Positions 36,455-45,649 are shown, numbered from the stretch's first letter. The stretch: 64,000 nucleotides of DNA from Roseivirga ehrenbergii (GCF_001593005.1 NZ_LQZQ01000001.1:62001-126000), one strand, 5' to 3'. The notes: generated by a model not told the origin, from the letters alone. Numbers and translations are program-made.

Positions 36455-37327
36455 ATGAATGCATATGTTTTTCCTGGTCAAGGAGCCCAATTCCCTGGAA
36501 TGGCCAAAGACCTTTATACCTCTTCAGAAAAAGCCAAAGCGCTGTTGGAATCTGCTAACGAAATACTTGGTTTTAGAATCACCGACATTATGTTTGACGG
36601 TACGGCTGAAGAGCTGAAAGAGACCAAAGTAACGCAACCAGCTGTTTTTTTACATTCTGTTGTATTGGCGCTTATTTCGGAAGATTTTAAGCCAGATATG
36701 GTAGCAGGACACTCTTTAGGTGAATTTTCTGCCTTAGTTGCCAATGGCGTCTTATCGTTCGAAGATGGACTAAAGCTTGTTTCGCAAAGGGCCTTAGCAA
36801 TGCAAAAGGCTTGCGAAATCAATCCTTCCACTATGGCCGCTATTCTTGGTTTAGAAGACGAAAAAGTAGAAGAAATATGTGCGTCAATAGACGAAATAGT
36901 GGTAGCCGCCAATTACAACTGCCCTGGTCAATTGGTGATTTCAGGTTCACATAAAGGAATTGAACTTGCATGTATTGCTGCCCTTGAAGCGGGTGCAAAA
37001 AGAGCACTCCCACTTCCAGTTGGAGGAGCATTCCACTCGCCATTAATGGAGCCCGCCCGTGAAGAGTTAGAGAAAGCGATAGATGCAACGCAGTTTAACC
37101 CAGCTAAATGCCCTATCTATCAAAATGTAACTGCAAAAGCTTCTTCTGACCTCAGCGAAATCAAAGAGAATCTAAAAATTCAATTGACTGCTCCAGTACG
37201 TTGGACCCAATCTGTGCAAGCTATGGTAGCCGATGGAGCTACTCACTTTACAGAGTCTGGTCCAGGAAAAGTGCTTCAAGGTTTGGTGAAAAAAATTCAC
37301 AGAGAAGCTGAAGTGTCAAGCATATAG
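36455..37327 (+). CDS. fabD: ACP S-malonyltransferase
   Basis: 290 residues from the ATG at 36455; a TTG at 36404 would add 17 unconserved residues. VFPGQGAQFPGMAKDLY is the N-terminal motif, AGHSLGEFSALVANG contains the nucleophile serine, the arginine of SQRALAMQ positions the malonyl carboxylate, and GGAFHSPLM carries the catalytic histidine. The enzyme moves malonyl from CoA to acyl-carrier protein for fatty-acid synthesis. It is monocistronic here: a strong hairpin follows, and acpP and fabF are not adjacent. Confidence 0.96.
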   Translation: MNAYVFPGQGAQFPGMAKDLYTSSEKAKALLESANEILGFRITDIMFDGTAEELKETKVTQPAVFLHSVVLALISEDFKPDMVAGHSLGEFSALVANGVLSFEDGLKLVSQRALAMQKACEINPSTMAAILGLEDEKVEEICASIDEIVVAANYNCPGQLVISGSHKGIELACIAALEAGAKRALPLPVGGAFHSPLMEPAREELEKAIDATQFNPAKCPIYQNVTAKASSDLSEIKENLKIQLTAPVRWTQSVQAMVADGATHFTESGPGKVLQGLVKKIHREAEVSSI

Positions 37328-37359
37328 TAAAACACATCAAAAAAGCTTTAGAGCCATTT

Positions 37360-37391
37360 AAAAGCCTTCATTATACTGATGAAGGCTTTTA
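37360..37391 (+). terminator. Terminator of fabD
   Basis: AAAAGCCTTCAT (from 37360) and ATGAAGGCTTTT (ending 37390) form a perfect 12-bp stem with a 7-base loop, 33 bp after the fabD stop. The 3' side ends in TTTTATCG. Confidence 0.85.
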
Positions 37392-37481
37392 TCGTTTAAA
37401 CACCTGTGCGCCAAATACTTTCCAAAGCCAATGCTTTTGTTTAGATTAGATAAGAAATCACAGTATCTAAATATTACGGCC

Positions 37482-38207
37482 ATGTCAAAGTATTTACTAA
37501 CACTCTCAATTATATGTTTATCCTTTGGCGCTTATGCGCAATACACATCAGAAGTTAAGGCAGTACAGATTCAAAACACGCTGATTTCACAACAAAATGC
37601 CGCACTAAAAGGTCAGAAACTAATTGGAATGACACTCTATGATTTAGACTTTGAAAGAAGTCCACTAGTCTACCCAGATTGGCAACTAGGTGCAATTAAT
37701 TTTAAAACAGATCAGCGAGCTGATTCAATGCTGTTAAATATTGATGCCAGCATTAATGCCCTCGTATTTAAAATCAGTGCCGAATACAATCCTTTTAGAG
37801 TTGACAGTGATAAAATTTCTGGTTTTATACTCTATGGCACAGAAAACAAAACCTTTGTTCAGAAGTATACGAGTGATTTTAAAGAGTTAAAAAACGAGCT
37901 CCTATTTTTTGAGATACTATTTGAAAGTGAGAACTTTTCAATACTTAAGCAAGAAACAAAGCGTATCGTCCCTGCAGACAGTCAACTAAGATACACCTCA
38001 GCTACAGAGGATAAATACAGGGTAGATGTTAACTACTTCTTTAGAATGGGCACAGATCTATACGAAGATGTTTCCTTAAACAAGAAAGGTTTTAAAACGA
38101 TGGCCTCCGACAGTCAATACGATCAAATTCAAGACTTCGTCAAAAAGAACAAACTCAAATGGGGCGATGAGGCCGATATGATTAAAGTGTTTAAGGAGTT
38201 CTTTTAA
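37482..38207 (+). CDS. Secreted protein of unknown function
   Basis: 241 residues from the ATG at 37482, chosen because the signal peptide (MSKYLLTLSIICLSFGAYAQ) begins there; an ATG at 37431 would add 17 residues ahead of it. The mature part is a mixed beta-rich domain with many Tyr, Phe and Asp residues and no obvious repeats or metal motif. No family was recognised. No lipobox is present, so it is probably periplasmic or exported. It converges on folK 34 bp away. The surrounding genes give no functional lead. Confidence 0.65.
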   Translation: MSKYLLTLSIICLSFGAYAQYTSEVKAVQIQNTLISQQNAALKGQKLIGMTLYDLDFERSPLVYPDWQLGAINFKTDQRADSMLLNIDASINALVFKISAEYNPFRVDSDKISGFILYGTENKTFVQKYTSDFKELKNELLFFEILFESENFSILKQETKRIVPADSQLRYTSATEDKYRVDVNYFFRMGTDLYEDVSLNKKGFKTMASDSQYDQIQDFVKKNKLKWGDEADMIKVFKEFF

Positions 38208-38241
38208 AGACGTTACCTATTTTGCAAATCAGGTTTGTGTA

Positions 38242-38733
38242 TTAAACCTCAGCCTGAAAAACTTCGGCCCTTAAACTATCTGGGCACTCCCTCAACATTT
38301 CCAATTGTGTTTTTCCATTAACCGGATGCCTAAAATCAGCTGCCAATTCAACCAATGGGGCTAAAGTAAATCTTCTATTCTGAATTTCAGGATGAGGAAT
38401 TTTCAACCTTGGTTTATCCAACACCATATCCCTAAAATAAAGTATATCAATATCAATTAAGCGCTGTGCCCACTTTTCATTCCGCACCCGCCCCATTAAA
38501 CCTTCAATAATATTGATAATGATTAAGATTCGCTCAGGGTTTTTATCACTGTCTATGATCACCACTTGATTTAAAAAACTAGGTTGATCTTCAATGCCCC
38601 AAGCAGCCGTCTCATAAATAGACGATTCCTTCTTAATCGTTAATTGATGAACAGTCAGTTGCTCTTTCGCTATTTGTAAGTTATTTTCTCTATCGCCCAA
38701 ATTGGTACCCAACAATAAGTAGATGTCGCCCAT
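38242..38733 (-). CDS. folK: 2-amino-4-hydroxy-6-hydroxymethyldihydropteridine pyrophosphokinase
   Basis: 163 residues from the ATG at 38733; the TTG at 38742 would add only three residues. GTNLGDRENNLQIAKE is the HPPK start, QRLIDIDILYF the motif holding the two magnesium-binding aspartates, and IPHPEIQNRRFTLAPLVEL the substrate-binding segment. The enzyme transfers pyrophosphate from ATP to the pterin in folate synthesis. It is divergent from bioB with a shared 11-bp inverted repeat between them. TATATTTG lies 7 bp upstream of the ATG on the minus strand. Confidence 0.95.
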   Translation of the reverse strand: MGDIYLLLGTNLGDRENNLQIAKEQLTVHQLTIKKESSIYETAAWGIEDQPSFLNQVVIIDSDKNPERILIIINIIEGLMGRVRNEKWAQRLIDIDILYFRDMVLDKPRLKIPHPEIQNRRFTLAPLVELAADFRHPVNGKTQLEMLRECPDSLRAEVFQAEV

Positions 38734-38804
38734 AGCTGGCAAATATACTATTTGCTTATTGGAGTTGATAGTGAACCTCCTTAATTTGCCAGCTCATAAA
38801 TTTG
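38734..38804. promoter_or_regulatory. folK-bioB divergent promoter region with 11-bp inverted repeat
   Basis: AGCTGGCAAAT (38734-38744) and ATTTGCCAGCT (38784-38794) are exact inverted copies 39 bp apart. The left copy overlaps a minus-strand TATATTTG (38740-38747, -7 consensus) facing folK. TAAATTTG (38797-38804) is a plus-strand -7 element only 5 bp before the bioB ATG, so a near-leaderless mRNA is possible. No good -33 was seen for either. A regulator site is possible but unproven. Confidence 0.45.
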
Positions 38805-38808
38805 CAGA

Positions 38809-39912
38809 ATGAGCGAAATCAGAAACGACTGGACGAAAGAGGAGATTATTGAAATATACAACAAGCCTTTGCTTGAATTGGTATATGAGGCCGCAACAGT
38901 TCATAGAAAATACCATAACCCAAGGGAAGTACAGATCAGTACTTTACTTTCTATCAAAACAGGTGGTTGCCCAGAGGATTGCGCTTATTGCCCACAGGCA
39001 GCGCGTTACCACACAGACATTGAAACCAATGATTTGATGACCGTAAGTCAAGTAAAAGCTCAAGCTTTGAGAGCTAAAGCCACGGGATCGTCAAGGGTAT
39101 GTATGGGTGCAGCTTGGAGAAATGTGGAAGACGGGCCAGAGTTTGAGCAAGTGCTCGATATGGTACGCACCATCAATACATTAGACATGGAGGTGTGTTG
39201 CACCTTAGGAATGCTTACCGAAAACCAAGCACAACGCTTGGCCGAAGCTGGTCTATATGCTTACAACCACAACCTGGATTCTTCAGAAGAATATTATAAA
39301 GAAATTATTTCGTCTAGAGGCTTTGACGACCGTTTGCAAACATTAAAAAATGTGCGTAAAACCAATGTTACCGTTTGCTCTGGCGGAATTATCGGAATGG
39401 GCGAATCTATTGAAGATAGAGCAGGAATGTTGATCGCTTTGGCTTCTTTGAGCCCACAGCCAGAGTCAGTTCCAATTAATGCATTGGTTGCAGTAGAAGG
39501 AACGCCATTAGAAGAACAGGAAGTAATTCCTATTTGGGATATGATTAGAATGGTAGCTACTACCCGAATTGTATTGCCATCAACTACAGTTCGTCTTTCT
39601 GCTGGAAGAACGGAAATGAGTAAAGAAGGTCAGGCTTTCTGCTTCTTGGCTGGAGCTGGTTCTATTTTCGCTGGTGACAAATTGTTAACTACTCCTAACC
39701 CTGATGTAAATGAGGACATGGAACTGTTTAATATTTTAGGATTAACTCCAATGAAGCCTTATGCCAAAGGGGCTAAACCAACCCCTGTAAACCCTGATGA
39801 AATGACGCCATCGGAAGCTGAAAAGGCTAAATGGTCGCGCCCAGGACACAGAATTGAAAAAAACGTTGAGGCGACTAAAAAAGCCAACAAAAAAAGGAAG
39901 GAAGCTCTATAG
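38809..39912 (+). CDS. bioB: Biotin synthase
   Basis: 367 residues. CPEDCAYCPQAARYHT carries the radical-SAM CxxxCxxC cluster. VCMGAAWRNV, VCCTLGMLTENQ, YNHNLDSSEEYY and TVCSGGIIGMGES follow the BioB pattern, including residues near the [2Fe-2S] site. The enzyme inserts sulfur into dethiobiotin. The C-terminal 45 residues (PVNPDEMTPSEAEKAKWSRP onward) are longer than in E. coli but usual in Bacteroidota. No other bio genes are near. A hairpin terminator overlaps the stop codon. Confidence 0.96.
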   Translation: MSEIRNDWTKEEIIEIYNKPLLELVYEAATVHRKYHNPREVQISTLLSIKTGGCPEDCAYCPQAARYHTDIETNDLMTVSQVKAQALRAKATGSSRVCMGAAWRNVEDGPEFEQVLDMVRTINTLDMEVCCTLGMLTENQAQRLAEAGLYAYNHNLDSSEEYYKEIISSRGFDDRLQTLKNVRKTNVTVCSGGIIGMGESIEDRAGMLIALASLSPQPESVPINALVAVEGTPLEEQEVIPIWDMIRMVATTRIVLPSTTVRLSAGRTEMSKEGQAFCFLAGAGSIFAGDKLLTTPNPDVNEDMELFNILGLTPMKPYAKGAKPTPVNPDEMTPSEAEKAKWSRPGHRIEKNVEATKKANKKRKEAL

Positions 39913-39926
39913 CCTCCTTCCTTTTC
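39891..39926 (+). terminator. Terminator overlapping the bioB stop codon
   Basis: AAAAGGAAGGAAGCT (from 39892) pairs with AGCCTCCTTCCTTTT (39911-39925) with one bulge, a stem of about 14 bp. The stop codon TAG (39910-39912) sits at the loop side of the right arm. A T-rich stretch follows. Confidence 0.75.
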
Positions 39927-39975
39927 ACTTTTATTCCGTAAGTCAAGTTAGGGTTTATTTCAAACCAATACTCGC

Positions 39976-40560
39976 TTAGAACAACTTGAATCCAACAGCG
40001 AATACCCACTGGTTCATACGCTGGTCAACATTGAAGCCTTGACCTTCTTCTGCAAAGCTATCTAAGCTGCCCTCATATTTAAGGTCAAATACGAATTTCA
40101 ATAAATCAATACCTAAACCTGCTTGGTAGCCTACTGTAGAATCTTTGTAATTGTTTTTCACATCGGTGGTTACACCAGCTAAATCAGATTCGGCACTGGT
40201 TAAAAATCTAAAAGCAGGGCCAGCATTGATTCTAAGGGGGCCAATTTTACCTCCTACCATTACGGGTACATCAATTCTATTGAATGAAAAATCAACATCA
40301 TCAGTACCATTATTCAAAGTTGCGCTTGAATTGCTGAAGAGTAATTCTGGCTGAACATAAATACCCACCACAGGCACCTTTACTCTTAAAAAAGCTCCGA
40401 ATTGGTAGCCAAATTCACCATCACCTTCTTTAATGGCAGTAGCGTTATCTTTAAGCGATATTTTTGTAGAGGTAAGTGCCACTCTAGGGCCAAAATTTAC
40501 CTGTGCGGAAACGCTGTATACCATAGTCAGCATTAACCCCATTATTAAGAACTTTTTCAT
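39976..40560 (-). CDS. Outer-membrane beta-barrel protein (PorT/OmpA-like fold)
   Basis: 194 residues. A signal peptide (residues 1-19, ending VYSVSAQ) is followed by alternating amphipathic strands typical of an eight-stranded barrel: VNFGPRVALTSTKISL, FGYQFGAFLRVKVPVVGIYV, IDVPVMVGGKIGPLRINAG and a terminal WVFAVGFKLF with aromatic end. This matches the 'porin family/outer membrane beta-barrel' proteins of Bacteroidota. Substrate or partner is unknown. It lies 31 bp downstream of the flavin-reductase gene on the same strand, so it may share that transcript. Confidence 0.8.
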   Translation of the reverse strand: MKKFLIMGLMLTMVYSVSAQVNFGPRVALTSTKISLKDNATAIKEGDGEFGYQFGAFLRVKVPVVGIYVQPELLFSNSSATLNNGTDDVDFSFNRIDVPVMVGGKIGPLRINAGPAFRFLTSAESDLAGVTTDVKNNYKDSTVGYQAGLGIDLLKFVFDLKYEGSLDSFAEEGQGFNVDQRMNQWVFAVGFKLF

Positions 40561-40591
40561 TTTCAGTTATTTATAGTTTTAGATTATAGAT

Positions 40592-41482
40592 TCAATTGGT
40601 TTGTAAAAGTGTCAGCCATGCATTTTCCAATTCGTTTTTCCTCAAAAAGTCTTGTGCCATGGTGTGCAAATGATACTCCATAGACTCTGGGTCATTCTTG
40701 AAACGTAATTTCATTTCTTCTATTTCAGATCGAGTACCAAAAGCCGAAACGGCATCAGCGTCAGGAAGTTTTTCAATATTCCCTAAACGTCCCAAATTAT
40801 TACCCGAAAGTACTACACTATTTCGGATTACCGCAGGAATTTGATCGTATCCAATCCCTAAATTTTTATTTGGTTTTGGCAATTCGAAAAGAGCTTCTCC
40901 ATTGGCGCGGCAATACCAGTCTCCCCCCATTCTACCTACCAAATCAGTTTTCACAGGGTCGGGCATTCCATTTTCGTTCAAAATTTCTTCTTTCAAATGC
41001 ATTAAAACTACCTCGCAAATGATGAGGTTGCCAGCTCCGCCCTCTTCACCTAATGAAATCACTTCGTTTACTTTACACTCATAGGCAGCAATCGACTCGG
41101 CTACTCTAGGCGGTTTTACCATTTCAGAATCTAAAGCAGTAAGTCCCGATTTAATAAATTCATTCACCCCTTGTGCATACTCCGTGCTCGCCAACGACAT
41201 TTGCTCTACAATATCATAGCTCACAATATTGATCACTACTTCCTTTGTTTCAAGCGCATTTTCAAGCGTATGCTTTGTAGTATTGTCTCGTACCCTTCTT
41301 GCCGGAGAAAAAACCAAAATTGGCGGATTAGCACTGAACACATTAAAAAAACTGAAGGGACTTAAATTCACATTTCCAGCTTGATCCACCGTGCTCGCAA
41401 AAGCAATAGGTCGCGGACCAATGGTGCCCAACATCAAACCATGTAGTTTTCCTGTTGGAATTTCTTTAGGGTCGATTCTCAT
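40592..41482 (-). CDS. Flavin reductase-like FMN-binding protein
   Basis: 296 residues. IGPRPIAFASTVDQAGNVNL at the N-terminus and SPFSFFNVFSANPPILVFSP form the FMN-binding split barrel of the flavin reductase family. KEVVINIVSYDIVEQMSLAS and CKVNEVISLGEEGGAGNLII complete it. About 100 C-terminal residues form an extra helical region. It probably binds FMN; whether it reduces flavin for an oxygenase is unknown. Its position 64 bp after a DoxX-like gene and downstream of the tyrosine-catabolic genes hints at a link to aromatic metabolism. Confidence 0.85.
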   Translation of the reverse strand: MRIDPKEIPTGKLHGLMLGTIGPRPIAFASTVDQAGNVNLSPFSFFNVFSANPPILVFSPARRVRDNTTKHTLENALETKEVVINIVSYDIVEQMSLASTEYAQGVNEFIKSGLTALDSEMVKPPRVAESIAAYECKVNEVISLGEEGGAGNLIICEVVLMHLKEEILNENGMPDPVKTDLVGRMGGDWYCRANGEALFELPKPNKNLGIGYDQIPAVIRNSVVLSGNNLGRLGNIEKLPDADAVSAFGTRSEIEEMKLRFKNDPESMEYHLHTMAQDFLRKNELENAWLTLLQTN

Positions 41483-41546
41483 TCGTATTGAATTCTAAAA
41501 GTTTGATTCGTTCTTTAGAAGGACAACTTACTAACAGATGTCGCCT

Positions 41547-41945
41547 CTATTTGTTTGGTAAATACTTGGCCTTGATTTCTGAAAAATTAACCAAAAGTAT
41601 AGCAGTGCAACTTACAAAAACAACAATAGCTAGTATAAATAAGTAACCACCATCTCCTTGCACTTCGACACCTAGCTTGGTTAAATGAAAAAAGATAGCG
41701 CCTGAAATAGTGCCTAATCCTAAAAGCGCTCCTAACTCGTAGCGGTTTGTCAGTAAAAAGACACCTGCGATTAATTCCACAACTCCTGTGAGGTATCTAC
41801 CCCAAGGTTCCATGCCTACTTGTTTGAAAATATAAATGGATTCTTCCGCCCCAGAAAATTTAAAAAATAAGGTCTGAAGCATAATTAAAGCCGCCAAAAG
41901 CCTAAGGATCCACGATACAATCTTCTTTGATTTCTTATTTCTCAT
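41547..41945 (-). CDS. DoxX/MauE-like four-helix membrane protein
   Basis: 132 residues with four membrane helices. WILRLLAALIMLQTLFFKFS, the following GVELIAG-type segment (RYLTGVVELIAGVFLLTN) and GALLGLGTISGAIFFHLT match the DoxX pattern. Members are small membrane proteins linked to quinone or thiol redox, without a uniform function. It lies between fahA and the flavin-reductase gene on the same strand with 63-64 bp gaps. Such a protein could serve electron transfer, but this is inference. Confidence 0.8.
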   Translation of the reverse strand: MRNKKSKKIVSWILRLLAALIMLQTLFFKFSGAEESIYIFKQVGMEPWGRYLTGVVELIAGVFLLTNRYELGALLGLGTISGAIFFHLTKLGVEVQGDGGYLFILAIVVFVSCTAILLVNFSEIKAKYLPNK

Positions 41946-42008
41946 GTTGTCTAATTTCGTTAAAAATAACCGAATTCGACTTCCTTACGCTTATGGCGGC
42001 TGATGGTT

Positions 42009-43280
42009 CTATTTAGCTGGCAACACCAAGGCACTCACTTCGCCAAAACCAACACGAACTCCATCCTTTTCAGCATGACCGCGCATGATTACCGTATCGC
42101 CATCATTGATGAATTTGCGTTGTGTTCCATCCTTCAGGGTAACTGGTTTTTCACCTCGCCAAGTAATCTCAAGCATTGATCCGAACTCTTCTGGTTTTGG
42201 GCCAGAAATAGTACCCGAACCGTACATATCTCCTACTTGAAGGTTACAGCCATTACCGGTATGGTGCGCTACTTGCTGACTCACATTCCAATACATGTAT
42301 TTATAATTGGAGTTACTCACCACAGTTTCTTCTGCACCTTCTGGCTTTAAGGCTACTTGCAATTTCACATCGTAATGTAAATTACCTTCGGTTTTAAGAT
42401 ATGGCAAAACTTCAGGATCCTGTTTTGGACCAGCTACTCTGAATGGTTCTAGTGCATCCATCGTAACGATCCATGGTGAAACGTGCGATGCAAAATTCTT
42501 AGCCAAGAAAGGCCCTAATGGCACGTATTCCCATTTCTGTATATCTCTTGCCGACCAATCATTCAACAACACGAAACCAAAAATATGGTCTGGCGCAGCT
42601 TTGGTTGAAACTGGATCGCCAAGTGCATTTTCTTTACAAGTAATAAAGGCCATTTCCAATTCGAAATCGAGCAAACGACAAGGACCAAAAGATGGCATTT
42701 CAGCATCATCGGCTTTGGTTTGCCCTTTAGGTCTATGGAATTCGGTACCTGAAACCACGATACTTGAAGCCCTACCATGATAAGCCACTGGCAAGTGCTT
42801 CCAATTGGGCATCAAGGCATTATCTGCTCCTCTGAACATAGTACCCACATTGCGGGCATGGTCTTCAGAAGAATAAAAATCGGTGTAATTCGGCACCCTT
42901 ACAGGCATCAGCATTTCTACTTCTTCTTTTGGAATTAATGCCAATTCGCGAGCGGCAACGTTATCTCGAAGTTCTTCATTGCTTTGCTCCAAAAGCTCAG
43001 AAATTCGGTTGCGCACCTCGCTCGTTTTCTTCTTTCCTAAAGCAATAAAAGCGTTTAAAAAAGTTTGATTGAAAACGCCAGCAGGAAGGCCAAGCCCATC
43101 GAAATAGCCGTTTTCGTGTAAATAGGTTAAATCCAAAACGTAATCGCCAATGGCTACCCCAGCGCCTGGCTGTAAGTATTCTGTTTTGAAAATACCGAAT
43201 GGTAAATTTTGTATGGGAAAGTCTGAATCTTTGGCCACTTCTACCCAAGATTGAAGTGACGGATTATTAGCTTTAATCAT
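42009..43280 (-). CDS. fahA: Fumarylacetoacetase
   Basis: 423 residues. FPIQNLPFGIFKT opens the family-specific N-terminal domain. The catalytic C-terminal domain has YTDFYSSEDHARNVGTMF, LPVAYHGRASSIVVSGT, LDFELEMAFI (metal-binding Glu) and LLNDWSARDIQKWEY with the Asp ligand. The enzyme splits fumarylacetoacetate into fumarate and acetoacetate, the last step of tyrosine degradation. It follows hppD by 13 bp and hmgA is further upstream. Maleylacetoacetate isomerase is not in the window. Confidence 0.95.
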   Translation of the reverse strand: MIKANNPSLQSWVEVAKDSDFPIQNLPFGIFKTEYLQPGAGVAIGDYVLDLTYLHENGYFDGLGLPAGVFNQTFLNAFIALGKKKTSEVRNRISELLEQSNEELRDNVAARELALIPKEEVEMLMPVRVPNYTDFYSSEDHARNVGTMFRGADNALMPNWKHLPVAYHGRASSIVVSGTEFHRPKGQTKADDAEMPSFGPCRLLDFELEMAFITCKENALGDPVSTKAAPDHIFGFVLLNDWSARDIQKWEYVPLGPFLAKNFASHVSPWIVTMDALEPFRVAGPKQDPEVLPYLKTEGNLHYDVKLQVALKPEGAEETVVSNSNYKYMYWNVSQQVAHHTGNGCNLQVGDMYGSGTISGPKPEEFGSMLEITWRGEKPVTLKDGTQRKFINDGDTVIMRGHAEKDGVRVGFGEVSALVLPAK

Positions 43281-43293
43281 ATTTTCTCAAAAA

Positions 43294-44433
43294 TTATAGC
43301 GTTCCTCTTAATGCTTGCTCGTGCTCAATAGATTCGAATAAGGCTTTAAAATTACCTTTACCGAAAGACTGTGCTCCTTTTCTCTGGATAATCTCGAAGA
43401 ACATAGTTGGTCTGTCCAACACAGGTTTTGTGAAAATCTGAAGCAGATAACCTTCATCATCCTTGTCAATCAGGATGTTCATTTCCTTTAGTGGCTCTAA
43501 ATCCTCGTCAATTTCTCCCACACGCTCTAAAATATTATCGTAATATACTTCAGGCACATAGAGGAACTCAACACCACGGCTTCTCAAATCGCGAACTGTT
43601 TCGATAATGTTGTTTGTCGCCACAGCGATGTGCTGTACTCCTGCTCCATTATAAAAGTCGATGTATTCTTCGATCTGAGATTTTTTCCTTCCTTCGGCTG
43701 GCTCGTTAATTGGGAATTTGATTCTACCCGTACCATTGCTCATCACCTTACTCATTAAGGCGGTGTATTCGGTAGAAATATCTTTGTCATCGAAAGAAAC
43801 CAATTGTGCAAAGCCCATTACTTTGGCGTAGAACTCACACCATTTGTTCATTTCGCCCCAACCTACATTGCCCACCATGTGGTCGATGTATTTAAGGCCA
43901 GTTGGTGCTGGGTTATAATCGGTTTTCCATGCCTTAAAGCCCGGCAAAAACACTCCGTTATAGTTACTTCTTTCTACAAAAATATGAATGGTTTCACCGT
44001 AAGTATGAATTCCAGAACGAACTACATAACCGTGCTCATCTTCTGTTTTTTCAGGCTTCATAAAAGATTCAGCACCTCGAGAGGTTGTTTCTTCCCAAGC
44101 TTTAGTAGCATCTTCCACCCAAAGGGCAATTACTTTTACACCATCGCCATGTTTGTTGATGTGCTCGTTAATTGGGCCGTCTTTCTTTAAAGGCGAAGTA
44201 AGCACCAACCTAATTTTATCTTGCTGAAGGACATATGAAACCGTGTCTTTATTACCAGTTTCCAAACCAGAATAAGCCACCGACTGAAACCCAAATGCTG
44301 TTTTATAATAGTGGGCCGACTGTTTTGCGTTGCCTACGTAAAGTTCAACATAATCGGTTCCGTTGATCGGAAGGAAGTCTTTTGCTTCTTTAAATATTTT
44401 TTCGCCAGGATAATTTGCGTTCTCTGTTGCCAT
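43294..44433 (-). CDS. hppD: 4-hydroxyphenylpyruvate dioxygenase
   Basis: 379 residues with two vicinal-oxygen-chelate halves. LKYIDHMVGNVGWGEMNKWC provides the first iron-binding His, VQHIAVATNNIIETV the second, and the C-terminal MFFEIIQRKGAQSFGKGNFK the glutamate ligand and the conserved C-terminal helix. It converts 4-hydroxyphenylpyruvate to homogentisate using O2. The start ATG follows hmgA by only 7 bp, so translation is probably coupled. Length and motif order fit the Bacteroidota type. Confidence 0.96.
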   Translation of the reverse strand: MATENANYPGEKIFKEAKDFLPINGTDYVELYVGNAKQSAHYYKTAFGFQSVAYSGLETGNKDTVSYVLQQDKIRLVLTSPLKKDGPINEHINKHGDGVKVIALWVEDATKAWEETTSRGAESFMKPEKTEDEHGYVVRSGIHTYGETIHIFVERSNYNGVFLPGFKAWKTDYNPAPTGLKYIDHMVGNVGWGEMNKWCEFYAKVMGFAQLVSFDDKDISTEYTALMSKVMSNGTGRIKFPINEPAEGRKKSQIEEYIDFYNGAGVQHIAVATNNIIETVRDLRSRGVEFLYVPEVYYDNILERVGEIDEDLEPLKEMNILIDKDDEGYLLQIFTKPVLDRPTMFFEIIQRKGAQSFGKGNFKALFESIEHEQALRGTL

Positions 44434-44440
44434 GATTTTG

Positions 44441-45601
44441 TTATTCTTCTAACCAGGATTTATGATAATCTTTAACTAATAATTTCATTGCGGCTTCGGT
44501 TACTTTTAAAGGTTTAAAAGTATCGACCATTACCGCCAATTCTTGAGTTTCTGTTTTTCCCAAGCTGCGCTCCATCGCCCCAGGATGCGGCCCATGAGGA
44601 ATTCCCGCAGGGTGCAATGTAATCTGTCCTTTCTCAATATTATTACGGCTCATAAAGTCACCATCAACGTAATAAAGCACTTCGTCTGAGTCGATATTGC
44701 TATGGTTATAAGGCGCTGGTACCGATTCTGGATGGTAATCGTAAAGCCTTGGCACAAACGAGCACACCACAAAAGCATCGGTTTCGAAAGTCTGGTGTAC
44801 TGGCGGTGGCTGATGTACGCGACCAGTAATTGGCTCGAAATCGTGAATTGAAAAAGCATATGGGAAATTATAGCCATCCCAGCCTACTACATCAAAAGGG
44901 TGCGTGGCGTACACATACTCGTGAATCATGCCTTGCTTTTTCACCTTAATGATAAAGTCGCCTTTTTCATCGTGGGTCTCTAAATTTTGCGGTCTTCTAA
45001 TGTCCCTTTCGCAATAAGGCGAATGTTCTAAAAGTTGGCCAAACCAGTTACGGTAGCGCTTTGGTGTATAAATTGGCCGATGCGATTCTACAATGAACAG
45101 ACGGTTTTTCTCGTTATCAAACTCAATTTGATAGATCATTCCGCGCGGCACCATCAGGTAATCGCCATAACTGAATTCCAAAGTTCCCAGCAATGTGCGT
45201 AACCTTCCTGTTCCCTGATGGATGAAAATCAATTCATCGCAATCAGAGTTTTTATAGAAATAGTCCTTCTGCGATTTTGTAGGCGAAGCCAGAATAATCT
45301 CGCAATCGCTGTTTACCAAAACTGGCGTGCGGCTTTCCAAATAATCAGCTTTTGGTTCTACCGAAAAGCCCTTCAAACCAAGTGAAAGCATATTCTTCTC
45401 CACCGCAATTTTAGGCGAAACATCGTAAGAACGAAGTACCTCTTTGACCTGTGTTGGCCTATGGACATGATAGAGCAATGACGACATTCCGTCAAAGCCT
45501 ACGGTTCCGAAAAGCTGCTCGTAATAATAACCACCATCTTCCTTTTTGAAAGTAGTGTGGCGTTTATGCGGGATTTTTCCCAATTGATGATAAAACGGCA
45601 T
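44441..45601 (-). CDS. hmgA: Homogentisate 1,2-dioxygenase
   Basis: 386 residues, shorter than the roughly 430-445-residue enzymes of Proteobacteria but typical of this phylum. The cupin core shows ELIFIHQGTGRLRTLLG, then CSFVPRLYDYHPESVPAPYN with the iron-site His and Glu nearby. HSNIDSDEVLYYVDGDF and LHPAGIPHGPHPGAMERSLG supply the second His set. It opens the aromatic ring of homogentisate. It is first of the hmgA-hppD-fahA set, downstream of the dehydrogenase gene with a hairpin in the gap. Confidence 0.94.
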   Translation of the reverse strand: MPFYHQLGKIPHKRHTTFKKEDGGYYYEQLFGTVGFDGMSSLLYHVHRPTQVKEVLRSYDVSPKIAVEKNMLSLGLKGFSVEPKADYLESRTPVLVNSDCEIILASPTKSQKDYFYKNSDCDELIFIHQGTGRLRTLLGTLEFSYGDYLMVPRGMIYQIEFDNEKNRLFIVESHRPIYTPKRYRNWFGQLLEHSPYCERDIRRPQNLETHDEKGDFIIKVKKQGMIHEYVYATHPFDVVGWDGYNFPYAFSIHDFEPITGRVHQPPPVHQTFETDAFVVCSFVPRLYDYHPESVPAPYNHSNIDSDEVLYYVDGDFMSRNNIEKGQITLHPAGIPHGPHPGAMERSLGKTETQELAVMVDTFKPLKVTEAAMKLLVKDYHKSWLEE

Positions 45602-45618
45602 ATCGCTTTGTTTTTATT

Positions 45619-45643
45619 TAATGCCTCAACGCATCGAGGCTTA
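45619..45643. other. Hairpin between dehydrogenase gene and hmgA
   Basis: GCCTC (45623-45627) and GAGGC (45636-45640) pair around an 8-base loop, flanked by TAA/TTA. It lies between the stop at 45650 and the hmgA start at 45601, read on the minus strand. It could be a weak terminator or processing site; no U-run follows. Confidence 0.3.
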
Positions 45644-45649
45644 ATCACA

